A stretch of 64,000 nucleotides of DNA from Zhengella mangrovi (lineage in GTDB: Bacteria > Pseudomonadota > Alphaproteobacteria > Rhizobiales > Rhizobiaceae). The notes beneath the pieces were generated by a model. The model was not told the origin of the DNA, searched no databases, and saw only the letters and a program-made list of their open reading frames with translations. Location of the stretch: NCBI RefSeq assembly GCF_002727065.1, contig NZ_PDVP01000004.1, forward strand, positions 215,215-279,214, given 5' to 3'. Below are positions 30,477 to 38,846 of this stretch, in pieces. Numbering within the stretch: position 1 is the stretch's first letter; each line of letters begins with the position of its first letter. The translations under genes were made by a program, and so were the position numbers.

Positions 30477-32066
30477 ATGACATTCCTTTCAAGGATCCTC
30501 GCCATCGCACTGGTGTGCCTGTTCCCGACCGTGGGGCCTGCCGCCTCGCAAAGCCTCCATGCCGCCATCCTGCAGGGCCATGCGGACGAGGTTCGCCGGA
30601 TGCTCGACAGCGGCAGCGATATCAACAGTGCCGATGCCTATGGCTCGACGCCGCTGACGGTCGCGGCGACCTTCGGGCGCACCGAAATTGCGCGGATGCT
30701 GATCGCGGCGGGCGCGAATCTCGAGGCGACCGACGGCCAGGGATCCGCGCCGCTTCACATCGCGGCTTTCCTCGGACGGACGGAGATCGTGACCGCGCTG
30801 CTTGCCGGCGGCGCTGACCGGTACCAGCGCAACGGCGACGGCTCCTCGGCTCTCGACATCGCGGCAGCGGATTTCGATGACGACCTGCCGGTCTACGCGG
30901 GTCTCGGCAATGCCCTGAAGCCGCTGGGTCTGGTCCTCGACCTGCCGCGTATCCGCGCGGCCCGGCAGACGATTGCCGCGATGCTCGCACCGACGTCCGA
31001 GATGCTGGCGGACGTCCGGTTCGACCCGGTCGTGCGGGCAGGGGACTGGCCCGTCGCCAGCCCGCAAGAGGCCGGGCTGGACCGGCAGGCCATGGCCGCG
31101 CTTTACCTCGAGGCCTCTCATCTCGCCAATCTCTGGGGCCTGTTGGTGATCCGGGACGGTACGCTCGTCGGAGAGGCTTATTTCCACGAGGGCGGCATCG
31201 AGCAGGCGTCAACCCGCCATTCGATCACCAAGAGTTTCCTGTCAGCGCTCTACGGGATCGCGGTCGAAAAGGGCTGTGCTCCCGACCTGGACGCGCCCCT
31301 GCTGTCGCAGTTTCCGGAGATGACGGACGCCGTGCGCGACGACCGCAAGCGGGCGATCACGTTCCGGCAGATGCTAAAGATGCGGGCGGGATTTCCCATG
31401 GAGATCAATTCGCCACAGCATCACGACGCGCTGTTCATGAGCGGGAAATGGAACTGGATTGGCCACATCGCCGATTTCCCGCTGCTGGGCGATCCGGGGA
31501 CGCGGTTCGGCTATTCCAACCTGACCTCGCAGCTCCTCGCCATCGCGCTGGCCCGCGCCTGCGACACCGACCTGGAACCCTTTGCCAGGCAGAACCTGTT
31601 CGAGCCGATCGGCGCGACCCTGGCGAACTGGACGAAGGGGCCGCTCGGCTACCGCATCGGTTGGGGGGAAATGTCGATCCCGGCGCGCAGCATGGCACGC
31701 TTCGGGCAGTTGTACCTAGACGGCGGGACCTGGAAATCCCGGCAGGTGGTCCCGGCCGACTGGGTCAGGTCCTCGCTTGCAAGCTACACGCAGAACGCCT
31801 GGACTACCCCGAAGCTCGGCCGCTACCTCCGGGACATCGGCTACGGTTACCAGTGGTGGTCGGCGCGGGCGGGGCAGCAGGACATCCATTTCGCCTGGGG
31901 CCATGGCGGGCAACTGATCGCGCTCGTGCCGGCGCTCGGCATGGTCGTCGTCACGACCGCCGATCCGCAACTCGGCCTCGATCCGATCCGCGATCCGGGC
32001 TGGGAACGCGAACTCGCCATCATCAACGTGGTCGGACATTACATCAGCGGCCTGCCCAAAGGCTGA
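30477..32066 (+). CDS. Exported ankyrin-repeat/beta-lactamase-fold fusion
   Basis: 529 residues. A signal peptide (about 1-25) is followed by three or four ankyrin repeats (about 25-140: LHAAILQGHADEVRRMLDSG, TPLTVAATFGRTEIARMLI, PLHIAAFLGRTEIVTALLAGG). A class C beta-lactamase/esterase domain follows (about 195-525). Its catalytic elements are visible: S-x-x-K in HSITKSFLSALYG, Y-S-N in RFGYSNLTSQ and H-G-G in WGHGGQLIALV. Such serine hydrolases act as esterases, peptidases or lactamases in the periplasm. The N-terminal ankyrin domain is unusual and may bind a protein partner. An FNR-type box precedes it; a cytochrome c gene follows. Confidence 0.85.
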   Translation: MTFLSRILAIALVCLFPTVGPAASQSLHAAILQGHADEVRRMLDSGSDINSADAYGSTPLTVAATFGRTEIARMLIAAGANLEATDGQGSAPLHIAAFLGRTEIVTALLAGGADRYQRNGDGSSALDIAAADFDDDLPVYAGLGNALKPLGLVLDLPRIRAARQTIAAMLAPTSEMLADVRFDPVVRAGDWPVASPQEAGLDRQAMAALYLEASHLANLWGLLVIRDGTLVGEAYFHEGGIEQASTRHSITKSFLSALYGIAVEKGCAPDLDAPLLSQFPEMTDAVRDDRKRAITFRQMLKMRAGFPMEINSPQHHDALFMSGKWNWIGHIADFPLLGDPGTRFGYSNLTSQLLAIALARACDTDLEPFARQNLFEPIGATLANWTKGPLGYRIGWGEMSIPARSMARFGQLYLDGGTWKSRQVVPADWVRSSLASYTQNAWTTPKLGRYLRDIGYGYQWWSARAGQQDIHFAWGHGGQLIALVPALGMVVVTTADPQLGLDPIRDPGWERELAIINVVGHYISGLPKG

Positions 32067-32083
32067 GCGCCCGGGCGGCTTCA

Positions 32084-32097
32084 TTGATACCCGTCAA
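32084..32097. promoter_or_regulatory. FNR/DNR-type operator upstream of cytochrome c gene
   Basis: TTGATACCCGTCAA matches TTGAT-N4-ATCAA in 9 of 10 defined positions and lies 54 bases before the ATG at 32152, a distance compatible with a class II activator site centred near -41 of a short-leader transcript. Confidence 0.6.
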
Positions 32098-32151
32098 CGC
32101 CAACCGTATGCATTCGAATATCCTGAATTCTCAATCAAAGGAGGATCTGGA

Positions 32152-32559
32152 ATGCGTGCGATTCATCTTGTGACGGCTCTTGGATTCTGCCTGGCGACCG
32201 GGTCGGCATGGGCGGCGGATTCGGCCTTCGGCATCACGGATACCGAATACCGCCTGTCGTGCGCCAGTTGCCATGGCATCGAAGGCAAGGGCGACGGGCC
32301 GGTGGCGCAATATCTCAAGATTGCTCCCGCCGACCTGACGCAGATTTCCAAGAACAATGGCGGCGATTTCCCGTTCATCCGGGTCATGGAGGTCATTGAC
32401 GGGCGCGGCGTGGTGGCCGGTCACGGCACCCGCGACATGCCTGTGTGGGGCGACCGTTTCACCATGGCATCCGACAAGGAAGGCTTCGAGCGGGATCTCG
32501 CGGTGCGCTCACGCGTCCTCGAACTGATGTTCTTCGTCCTGTCAATCCAGCAGAAATAG
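32152..32559 (+). CDS. Small periplasmic c-type cytochrome
   Basis: 135 residues; AAAGGAGG lies just upstream of the ATG. A signal peptide (to about residue 22), heme motif CASCH near residues 37-41, followed by GIEGKGDGPVAQYLKIAPADLT, typical of class I cytochromes c that serve dehydrogenases or oxidases, and an axial Met in RDMPVWGDRF. It follows the ankyrin/hydrolase gene by 85 bases but has its own FNR-type box. A role in electron transfer at low oxygen is inferred. Confidence 0.88.
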   Translation: MRAIHLVTALGFCLATGSAWAADSAFGITDTEYRLSCASCHGIEGKGDGPVAQYLKIAPADLTQISKNNGGDFPFIRVMEVIDGRGVVAGHGTRDMPVWGDRFTMASDKEGFERDLAVRSRVLELMFFVLSIQQK

Positions 32560-32589
32560 GCAGGCCAGCGCGGCGGCGCCCCGTTCCCC

Positions 32590-33990
32590 TCAGGCAGGCA
32601 GCTTGATGATGGCGCGGAGGCCGCCCAGCGGGCTGTCGTCGAGGGTGATGTCGCCGCCATGGCTGCGCGCGATGTCGCGTGCGATCGACAGGCCGAGCCC
32701 GGTGCCGCTGGCATCCTGGTTGCGGGCCTCGTCGAGGCGGAAGAAGGGCTTGAAGACGTCTTCCCGGCGATCGGCCGGGATGCCCGGGCCGTCGTCGTCC
32801 ACCATGATCGTCAGCGTGCGGGCCGCGTGAACGGCCGTCGCCTCGACCTTGCCTGCGTGGCGAAACGCATTGGTCGTCAGGTTGCTGACAAGGCGGGAAA
32901 AGGCCGTTGGCTTGACCGTGATCAGCGGATTGCCACGGATCCTCGTTTCAAGCACGCGCTTGCGAAGGCGTGCCTCCTCTTCCAGCTTGGCGAAGAAAGG
33001 CGCGAGATCGAACTCGCCCGCTTCCTCGGCCGTGTCGCCGCGGGCGAAGGCCATGTAGCCTTCCAGCATGGACTGCATATCCGCCACGTCCTGCTCCATG
33101 GCGGTCACGTCCATCTTGCGCGATGCGATGGCCAGTTGCAGCCTGAAACGGGTCAGGATGGTGCGCAGGTCGTGACTGACGCCGTTGAGCATGGCGGTGC
33201 GCTGCTCGATCTGGCGCTCGATGCGCTCGCGCATCAGGATGAAGGCGAGGCCGGCGCGGCGCACTTCCTCGGCGCCGCGAGGCTGGAAGTTGGCCGGCAT
33301 GGGACGGCCCTTGCCGAAGCCTTCCGCCGCCTCGGCAAGCTGCTGGATCGGGCGGATCTGGTTGCGCAGGAAGAGAACCGCGATGAAGAGAAGCACCAGC
33401 GAGGTACCGACCATCCAGAGCAGGAAGATGTGTGTATTGGATGCGTAGGCCTGGCTGCGCCGGGCGAAGACACGCAGGACCTGGTTCTCGAGCTGGATAC
33501 GGATTTCCACCACGTTGGAATTGCCGACCGTATCGATCCAGAACGGGCGGTTGATCCGCTTGGTGATCTCCTCGGAGAGAATGGTGTCGAGGATGGAAAA
33601 GAACGGCTTGGGGCCGGGAGCCGGGAGCGGGTCGGGCGGCAGCAGGTCGGCCTTCAGTTGCAGCCGCTCCTGGGCGATGCGGATCGCCTGGGCATGATCC
33701 TTTTCCGGCCAGGTCTCGATCATGTCGATAATGGCGGCGATATCACGCGTGACGGCCTGGGAGAGGCGCTGGGTCACCGTCTGCCAGTGGCGTTCCATGA
33801 AGACGAAGGCAATCACCGACTGAAGCAGGATCATCGGGGCGATGACGATGATGAGCGATCGGGCGTAGAGCCGCTTCGGCATGCGCCGGGACACCTGGCG
33901 CCAGAAGTGGCGCCAGCGGTCGCGAACGCTCCGCAGCCCCGGAAACCGGACCGTTGCCTCGTCCTTTCCTGCCGTACCGTCGCTGCTCAT
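32590..33990 (-). CDS. EnvZ-like sensor histidine kinase
   Basis: About 466 residues from the ATG at 33990 (AGGGG just upstream). Two membrane helices (about 45-70 and 195-215) frame a periplasmic sensor of about 125 residues, then HAMP, a HisKA domain with GVSHDLRTILTRFRLQL (phospho-His; the usual Pro after Arg-Thr is Ile), and an ATPase with N box NLTTNAFRHA, G1 DDGPGIP and G2 GTGLGLSIARDIA. It lies 33 bases after the response regulator on the same strand and is its probable kinase. The sensed signal is unknown. Confidence 0.93.
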   Translation of the reverse strand: MSSDGTAGKDEATVRFPGLRSVRDRWRHFWRQVSRRMPKRLYARSLIIVIAPMILLQSVIAFVFMERHWQTVTQRLSQAVTRDIAAIIDMIETWPEKDHAQAIRIAQERLQLKADLLPPDPLPAPGPKPFFSILDTILSEEITKRINRPFWIDTVGNSNVVEIRIQLENQVLRVFARRSQAYASNTHIFLLWMVGTSLVLLFIAVLFLRNQIRPIQQLAEAAEGFGKGRPMPANFQPRGAEEVRRAGLAFILMRERIERQIEQRTAMLNGVSHDLRTILTRFRLQLAIASRKMDVTAMEQDVADMQSMLEGYMAFARGDTAEEAGEFDLAPFFAKLEEEARLRKRVLETRIRGNPLITVKPTAFSRLVSNLTTNAFRHAGKVEATAVHAARTLTIMVDDDGPGIPADRREDVFKPFFRLDEARNQDASGTGLGLSIARDIARSHGGDITLDDSPLGGLRAIIKLPA

Positions 33991-34077
33991 GCCCCTATCC
34001 GTGCCCGCGGTGTGCTGTCCGTCGTCCTGCCAAGGGGATAGCACACGAGAAGCGGATTTGCGCAGACCCGGTCGGCA

Positions 34078-34794
34078 TCAATCCACCGACAGGCGATAGC
34101 CGAGCCCGCGCACCGTCTGGAGCCAGACCGGGTTGGCAGGGTCTTTCTCGATCTTGCGCCTGAGGCGGTTGATCTGCACGTCGACGGTGCGCTCGCCGAC
34201 GTCGGTGCTGCTGCCGGTCAACTCGTGCCGGGCAATGGTCTCTCCCGGCCGTTCGGCGAACAGGCACAGGATATCCTGTTCGCGATCGGTCAGCCGGATG
34301 CTCTCCGTCCCCTTCTTCAACTCGCGCCTGGCGATCGAGAAAGCGTAGGGACCGAACACGATCATCTCCGGCTTGAGTTGCGGCGGCGGCGCGCCACGGC
34401 GCAGGATGTTGTTGATGCGAAGGACCAGTTCGCGCGGCTCGAACGGCTTGGCGAGGTAGTCGTCCGCCCCGGCCTCGAGGCCGGCGATGCGGTTTCCCGT
34501 TTCTGACAGGGCGGTCAGCATGAGGATGGGCACGTCCTTCGTGGCGCGCAGGCCACGCGTGAGGTCGACGCCATTCTCGCCGGGCATCATGACATCGACG
34601 ATCAGCAGATCGAAGTCGAGACCTTCGAGACGGCGGCGGGCCTCGGCGGCGGTGGCGGCCGTGGTCACGCGCATGCCCTCGGCGGTGAGGAACTGTTCCA
34701 GCAGGGAACGGATGCGGGTGTCGTCGTCAACCACAAGCAGGTGCGGCGCATCGTCGGGCAGGAGCCCGTTCATGGTCTCGTCTTGTCTCGTCAT
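34078..34794 (-). CDS. petR: OmpR-family response regulator (PetR type)
   Basis: 238 residues from the ATG at 34794; a second ATG at 34773 is possible. The receiver domain has phospho-Asp in LLIVDVMMPGENG and Lys in YLAKPFEPREL. The C-terminal winged helix (LTDREQDILCLFAERPGETIAR, then TVDVQINRLRRKIE) is of the OmpR type. Together with the next MarR gene it matches the petPR pair that controls bc1 genes in Rhodobacter capsulatus; the assignment rests on gene order and similarity. petABC itself is about 21 kb away here. Confidence 0.88.
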   Translation of the reverse strand: MTRQDETMNGLLPDDAPHLLVVDDDTRIRSLLEQFLTAEGMRVTTAATAAEARRRLEGLDFDLLIVDVMMPGENGVDLTRGLRATKDVPILMLTALSETGNRIAGLEAGADDYLAKPFEPRELVLRINNILRRGAPPPQLKPEMIVFGPYAFSIARRELKKGTESIRLTDREQDILCLFAERPGETIARHELTGSSTDVGERTVDVQINRLRRKIEKDPANPVWLQTVRGLGYRLSVD

Positions 34795-34837
34795 CGGCAA
34801 TGTCTCCCCGGCTCCGCCACCTGAAAGGGGCGCAGCC

Positions 34838-35380
34838 TCAACGTCCCTTGGGAAGGCGATCATACTGCGGGCGCAGTTCCTTCTCCACCATGGCCCGCAG
34901 GAATTCCTCCACCGCGGCACGGTTGTCCGCGCCCGTTTCCTCCAGTGCCTTGGAGATGCGGCGGGACTGTGGCCGCGCCAAAGCGAGGGCCAGCGCACGT
35001 CCCTTGGCCGTCGGGTAGAGTTCGCGCTGGCGGCGGTCCTTCGGTCCCGGGATCTGGACCACATGGCCCGTCTCGATCAACTGCTTGAGCACGCGGGCCA
35101 GGCTCTGCTTGGTGATCTTCAGCACATCGAGAAGTTCGGCCACCGTCAGGCCCGGCATGCGGTTGACGAAGTGGACGACACGGTGATGGGCGCGGCCGAA
35201 CCCCTGGCGTTCGAGGATGGCATCGGGATCGGAGGTGAAGTCCCGATAGGCAAAGAAGAGCAATTCGATCAGGTCGAAATTGAGCCCTTCCTCCGATCCT
35301 TCGAGCGGGGAGCGGATCGGCGCATGCGACCCCTCGGCGGCACCGGCGGCAGGCTGGATATCTGAAATTATGTCAGTCAT
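34838..35380 (-). CDS. petP: MarR-family regulator (PetP type)
   Basis: 180 residues. A winged-helix MarR domain at about residues 50-150: VHFVNRMPGLTVAELLDVLKITKQSLARVLKQLIETGHVVQ contains the recognition helix, and KDRRQRELYPTAKG is the wing. The first 25 residues look disordered. It precedes petR on the same strand (43 bases) and is divergent from ilvE, so it may also act on the shared 170-bp promoter region. The symbol follows the petPR order; the actual targets are not shown. Confidence 0.87.
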   Translation of the reverse strand: MTDIISDIQPAAGAAEGSHAPIRSPLEGSEEGLNFDLIELLFFAYRDFTSDPDAILERQGFGRAHHRVVHFVNRMPGLTVAELLDVLKITKQSLARVLKQLIETGHVVQIPGPKDRRQRELYPTAKGRALALALARPQSRRISKALEETGADNRAAVEEFLRAMVEKELRPQYDRLPKGR

Positions 35381-35553
35381 GTTGACTTAAATTACGCGCA
35401 ATGATAATTTTTGGCAAGGTTTTCGCCACGTCGTGCACGATAAGGCAAGCCGGACGGGCGGATCCGGAATTTTCTTCCCGAAACGTCGCTAGAGGCAATC
35501 GTCCGGCCTGGCATTTTTGCCTGCGTCACCACAGTTCCGGGAGGGTAATAGCG

Positions 35554-36444
35554 ATGGCATCGGTTCCGTTCGATCAGCTCGAGGGTCATATCTGGATGAA
35601 CGGCGAGTTCGTTCGCTGGGCTGACGCGAAGATTCACGTTCTGACCCATGGCCTGCATTATGCGAGCGCGGTGTTCGAGGGCGAGCGGGCCTATGGCGGC
35701 GAGATCTTCAAGCTGACCGAGCACACCGAGCGGCTGCACGAATCGGGGCGCATTCTCGGCTTCACCATTCCGTGGTCGGTCGCCGAGATCGACGACGCCT
35801 GCCGGCAGCTGCTGGAGAAGCAGGGCTTTCAAGATGCCTACGTGCGCCCGATCGCCTGGCGCGGTTCGGAGATGATGGGCGTTTCGGCGCAATCCAACAA
35901 GATCAACCTCGCCATCGCCATCTGGCAGTGGCCGAGCTACTTCAATCCCGAGCAGCGGCTCAAGGGCATTCGCCTGGACCTGGCGGAGTACCGCCGGCCC
36001 GATCCGCGGACGGCCCCCTCGAAATCGAAGGCCGCCGGCCTTTACATGATCTGCACGCTGTCCAAGCATGCCGCTGAGGCCAAGGGCTATGCCGACGCCC
36101 TGATGCTCGACTGGCGCGGGCAGGTGGCCGAGGCGACCGGCGCCAACGTGTTCTTCGTCAAGGATGGCGTCATCCATACGCCAGTTCCCGACTGCTTCCT
36201 CGACGGCATCACCCGGCGGACGGTGATCGGCCTGGCCAAGGCGCGTGGCTACGAAGTGGTGGAACGCGTCATCATGCCGGAAGAGATGGATAGCTTCGAG
36301 CAGTGCTTCCTGACCGGGACGGCGGCGGAAGTGACGCCGGTCTCCGAAATCGGACCTTACAGCTTCGAGGTCGGCGAGATCACCCGCACGCTGGTCGACG
36401 ACTACATGGCCGAGGTCCAGCCAAAGAAGATGGCGGCCGAATAG
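35554..36444 (+). CDS. ilvE: Branched-chain amino acid aminotransferase
   Basis: 296 residues from the ATG at 35554 with GGGAGGG upstream. PLP-dependent fold IV aminotransferase that makes Leu, Ile and Val from their keto acids. Signatures: HVLTHGLHYASAVFEGERAY, the lysine in SKSKAAGLYM that holds PLP, and the EATGANVFFVKDGVIHTP strand. In alphaproteobacteria ilvE is often divergent from the petP gene, as here. A terminator follows. Confidence 0.95.
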   Translation: MASVPFDQLEGHIWMNGEFVRWADAKIHVLTHGLHYASAVFEGERAYGGEIFKLTEHTERLHESGRILGFTIPWSVAEIDDACRQLLEKQGFQDAYVRPIAWRGSEMMGVSAQSNKINLAIAIWQWPSYFNPEQRLKGIRLDLAEYRRPDPRTAPSKSKAAGLYMICTLSKHAAEAKGYADALMLDWRGQVAEATGANVFFVKDGVIHTPVPDCFLDGITRRTVIGLAKARGYEVVERVIMPEEMDSFEQCFLTGTAAEVTPVSEIGPYSFEVGEITRTLVDDYMAEVQPKKMAAE

Positions 36445-36474
36445 CGGCTGGCATTCCCGTTTCACGGTTTCGCG

Positions 36475-36512
36475 CGGGCAGGGTGTAACGGTAAGTTACC
36501 CCTGCCCGTTTT
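36475..36512 (+). terminator. Rho-independent terminator of ilvE
   Basis: A long stem CGGGCAGGGTGTAAC / GTTACCCCTGCCCG with one bulged base and loop GGTAA, followed by TTTT, 30 bases after the ilvE stop. Confidence 0.9.
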
Positions 36513-36590
36513 GATATTCCGCCTCCTCATGGTCTCCTGTCATCGCAACGGGGCAGGCGCGCCCCGAACAACGAAGACGGGGTCAGATCC

Positions 36591-36899
36591 ATGGAAGCAC
36601 TTGTTCCACTCATCATCCAGGCGATTTCGGGCGCGGTTGGCGGCGGTGTCGTCGGTAATCTGGTCAAGACGGCCGCGATGGGCCTCCTTCCCAAGCTGCT
36701 GGCCGGTGCTGTCGGCGGCATCGCCGGCGGGACGGCCCTGGGACCGGTGATCGGCGGCATGCTCGGCGCTGCCGGTGGCGGCGACATGGCCGGCGGCATG
36801 GACCTTGGCGCCCTGCTGGGTGATGCCGTGGGCGGCGTGGCCGGCGGCGGCGTGCTGACCGGCGTGCTTGGCGCGGTCATGGGCGCCATGAAGAAATAG
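36591..36899 (+). CDS. Small glycine-rich hydrophobic protein
   Basis: 102 residues composed largely of Gly, Ala, Val, Leu and Met, with no signal cleavage site. Repeated small-residue patterns (GGIAGGTALGPVIGGMLGAAGGG, GDAVGGVAGGGVLTG) give glycine-zipper-like helices likely to pack in a membrane. It ends in KK. Similar proteins occur in other alphaproteobacteria, but I do not know a function. It follows ilvE after a terminator. Confidence 0.65.
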   Translation: MEALVPLIIQAISGAVGGGVVGNLVKTAAMGLLPKLLAGAVGGIAGGTALGPVIGGMLGAAGGGDMAGGMDLGALLGDAVGGVAGGGVLTGVLGAVMGAMKK

Positions 36900-37035
36900 A
36901 CGGGTTTCCCTGCCCTTGGCGGCAGAGCGGGCGCCGGCACGGTGTCCGCTCCCGACAGGTTCTGGCCGCGCGACGGGTTTACGCCGCTGCGGGCTGCGGT
37001 TAAGCCTTTGCATCGCGAGGCAAGGAGACCGACCC

Positions 37036-37677
37036 ATGGGCCAATTGAACGCCGGCATCATTCCCGTCACGGCATTCCAGCAGAATTGCACGATCCTGTT
37101 CGACAGTGACACGAAGGAAGGTGTCGTGGTCGATCCCGGCGGCGACGTGGAGCGGATCCTGGAAACGATCCGCGAAAACGGGCTCACGATCGGGGCCATC
37201 TGGCTGACGCATGGCCATATCGACCATGCCGGTGGCGCGATGGAACTGAAGGACGCGCTCGGCGTCGAGATCCTGGGATCGCACCGGGACGATACGCCGC
37301 TGCTCCAGGGGCTGGAGAAGCAGGCGGCGATGTTCGGTCTCGAAGGGGCCGTCCGCAACGTGACGCCGGATCGCTGGCTCGAGGATGGCGATACGGTTTC
37401 CTTCGGCGAGCATGACTTCCAGGTTCTTCACTGCCCCGGCCATGCCCCGGGACACGTGGTGTTCTTCAACGACAAGGCGCGGTTTGCCCATGTCGGCGAC
37501 GTGCTGTTTCGCGGCTCGATCGGGCGCACCGATCTGCCGGGAGGCAATCACGAGCAGCTGATCCGTTCGATCAAGGAGAAGCTCTTCCCGCTCGGCGACG
37601 ACGTCGGATTCCTCTGCGGGCACGGGCCCGGCGGACGGTTTGGCGAGGAGCGGCGGACCAATCCCTTCCTGACCTGA
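37036..37677 (+). CDS. MBL-fold metallo-hydrolase (GloB/YcbL-like)
   Basis: 213 residues from the ATG at 37036 with AAGGAG upstream. The metallo-beta-lactamase metal motif is HGHIDHAGG near residue 58, with further ligands in CPGHAPGHVVFF (His) and HVGDVLFRGSIGRTDLPGG (Asp) and the last His in FLCGHGPGG. This matches glyoxalase II-type hydrolases such as YcbL, which cleave thioesters. The protein is shorter than true glyoxalase II, so the substrate is open. Confidence 0.9.
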   Translation: MGQLNAGIIPVTAFQQNCTILFDSDTKEGVVVDPGGDVERILETIRENGLTIGAIWLTHGHIDHAGGAMELKDALGVEILGSHRDDTPLLQGLEKQAAMFGLEGAVRNVTPDRWLEDGDTVSFGEHDFQVLHCPGHAPGHVVFFNDKARFAHVGDVLFRGSIGRTDLPGGNHEQLIRSIKEKLFPLGDDVGFLCGHGPGGRFGEERRTNPFLT

Positions 37678-37703
37678 AAAAAAGCCCCGGTCGAAACCGG
37701 GGC
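37677..37703 (-). terminator. Terminator of BA14K gene (minus strand)
   Basis: Read on the minus strand, a perfect 8-bp stem GCCCCGGT/ACCGGGGC (37684-37703) with a 4-base loop is followed by seven T (the A-run at 37677-37683). It serves the leftward gene at 37741 and directly abuts the MBL gene stop, so it may act for both. Confidence 0.85.
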
Positions 37704-37740
37704 CGGAGGCAGGGAGGAGGAGGTCGTCGCAGGGCAGGGT

Positions 37741-38202
37741 TTACCGCGCGTTGCAGAAGTGGCGATGTCCATCGTTGCCCATGAACGTGCCGGTTTGCGG
37801 ATCGAAGGTTTGGTAGCGGTTTTCGCAGTAGCGATACCACTGGCGGCTCCAGGGCTCGACGGCGCCGGCGTGCCGGGGTGCATAGACCACATCGGGATTG
37901 CGGGCCGGGGCCGGCGGATAATAGTCGCGATCATAGGACGGATCGTCGTCGTAGCCGTCTTCGTCATCCGCCGCGTGGCGCTTGGCGTAGGAGTCAGCGA
38001 TCATGGCGCCGATGGCGAGGCCGGCAATTCCGGCGACAATGGAGATATCGCGGTTGCGGTGACCGCCGAAATGACGCGGCCCCTGGTGCTTGAAATGGCG
38101 TTCGCCGCGACCATGGCGTTCGCCAGCCTGGGCGGCAATGGGGGCAATGGCCGTGGAAACAACGGCAAGGGCAATCAGGGCATTGCGAGTGAACTTGAAC
38201 AT
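37741..38202 (-). CDS. BA14K-family secreted protein
   Basis: 153 residues from the ATG at 38202 (GGAGAG upstream). A signal peptide (to AAQAG, about residue 26), a His/Arg/Gly-rich stretch, a membrane-like segment (ISIVAGIAGLAIGAMIAD), an Asp/Tyr-rich linker, and a C-terminal domain with YCENRYQTFDPQTGTFMG-N-DG-HRH-FC, the BA14K motif known from Brucella immunogenic proteins. Lectin-like binding is reported for the family. The two terminal Cys probably pair. Confidence 0.85.
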   Translation of the reverse strand: MFKFTRNALIALAVVSTAIAPIAAQAGERHGRGERHFKHQGPRHFGGHRNRDISIVAGIAGLAIGAMIADSYAKRHAADDEDGYDDDPSYDRDYYPPAPARNPDVVYAPRHAGAVEPWSRQWYRYCENRYQTFDPQTGTFMGNDGHRHFCNAR

Positions 38203-38334
38203 CGAAGTCTCTCCGTGAGGGGCCGGTACCGGCACTGTGGAGAGAATGATGCACAATTCAGGCTGAATGCAGGCTGAACGGGCCGTTCAGCTTGCGGCCG
38301 GCCTTGTTTCCCTGCGCGGCTTGGCAAAGGCGCA

Positions 38335-38364
38335 ATAGAAAACGCGGCGCTGATGCGCCGCGTT
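38335..38364 (-). terminator. Terminator of cspA (minus strand)
   Basis: Perfect 10-bp stem AACGCGGCGC (38341-38350) / GCGCCGCGTT (38355-38364) with loop TGAT; on the minus strand it is followed by TTTTCTATT. It lies 29 bases after the cspA stop. Confidence 0.9.
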
Positions 38365-38393
38365 GCAAATGGCGTGTCCCGAAGAGAAGGGCC

Positions 38394-38606
38394 TTATTCG
38401 GCGACGAGATTTACCGCCTTGGGGCCTTTGCCGCGCTTGTCCGGCTCGACGTCGAAGGAGACCTTCTGACCCTCGCCAAGCGACTGCATGCCCGAGGCCT
38501 GCACGGCAGAAATGTGAACGAACACGTCCTTCGCGCCGTCATCAGGCGTGATGAAACCGTATCCCTTCTCGGTGTTGAAGAATTTGACCGTGCCGGTCTG
38601 GCTCAT
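38394..38606 (-). CDS. cspA: Cold-shock domain protein
   Basis: 70 residues, a single OB-fold RNA chaperone. RNP1 is KGYGFITPD and RNP2 is DVFVHIS; both are intact. The ATG at 38606 is preceded by AGGACC. The 240-bp gap upstream (to trkH) is long enough to contain the structured leader typical of cold-shock genes, but I see no specific motif there. The symbol denotes family, since alphaproteobacteria carry several csp paralogues. Confidence 0.95.
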   Translation of the reverse strand: MSQTGTVKFFNTEKGYGFITPDDGAKDVFVHISAVQASGMQSLGEGQKVSFDVEPDKRGKGPKAVNLVAE

Positions 38607-38846
38607 GACTTGGTCCTTTCCGAAGTCCAGGTAGTTGATCCGCTTGTCAGGCGGTTCCGCCCGCTCGGGCGGAGATCGTCAGAGTCTCACAGTGTCGGGG
38701 AAGGTTTGGTCACAAGCCACTGCCATTCTCCGGACCGAAAGTTGCCCGAACATCGAGACTATCGCATGTTTTTATGACACCGGCAAGACGAAGTTGCTGT
38801 GTTTTCAGTCTATTCTTGGAGAGTGCAAGAATTGCTCAGGATTTCA

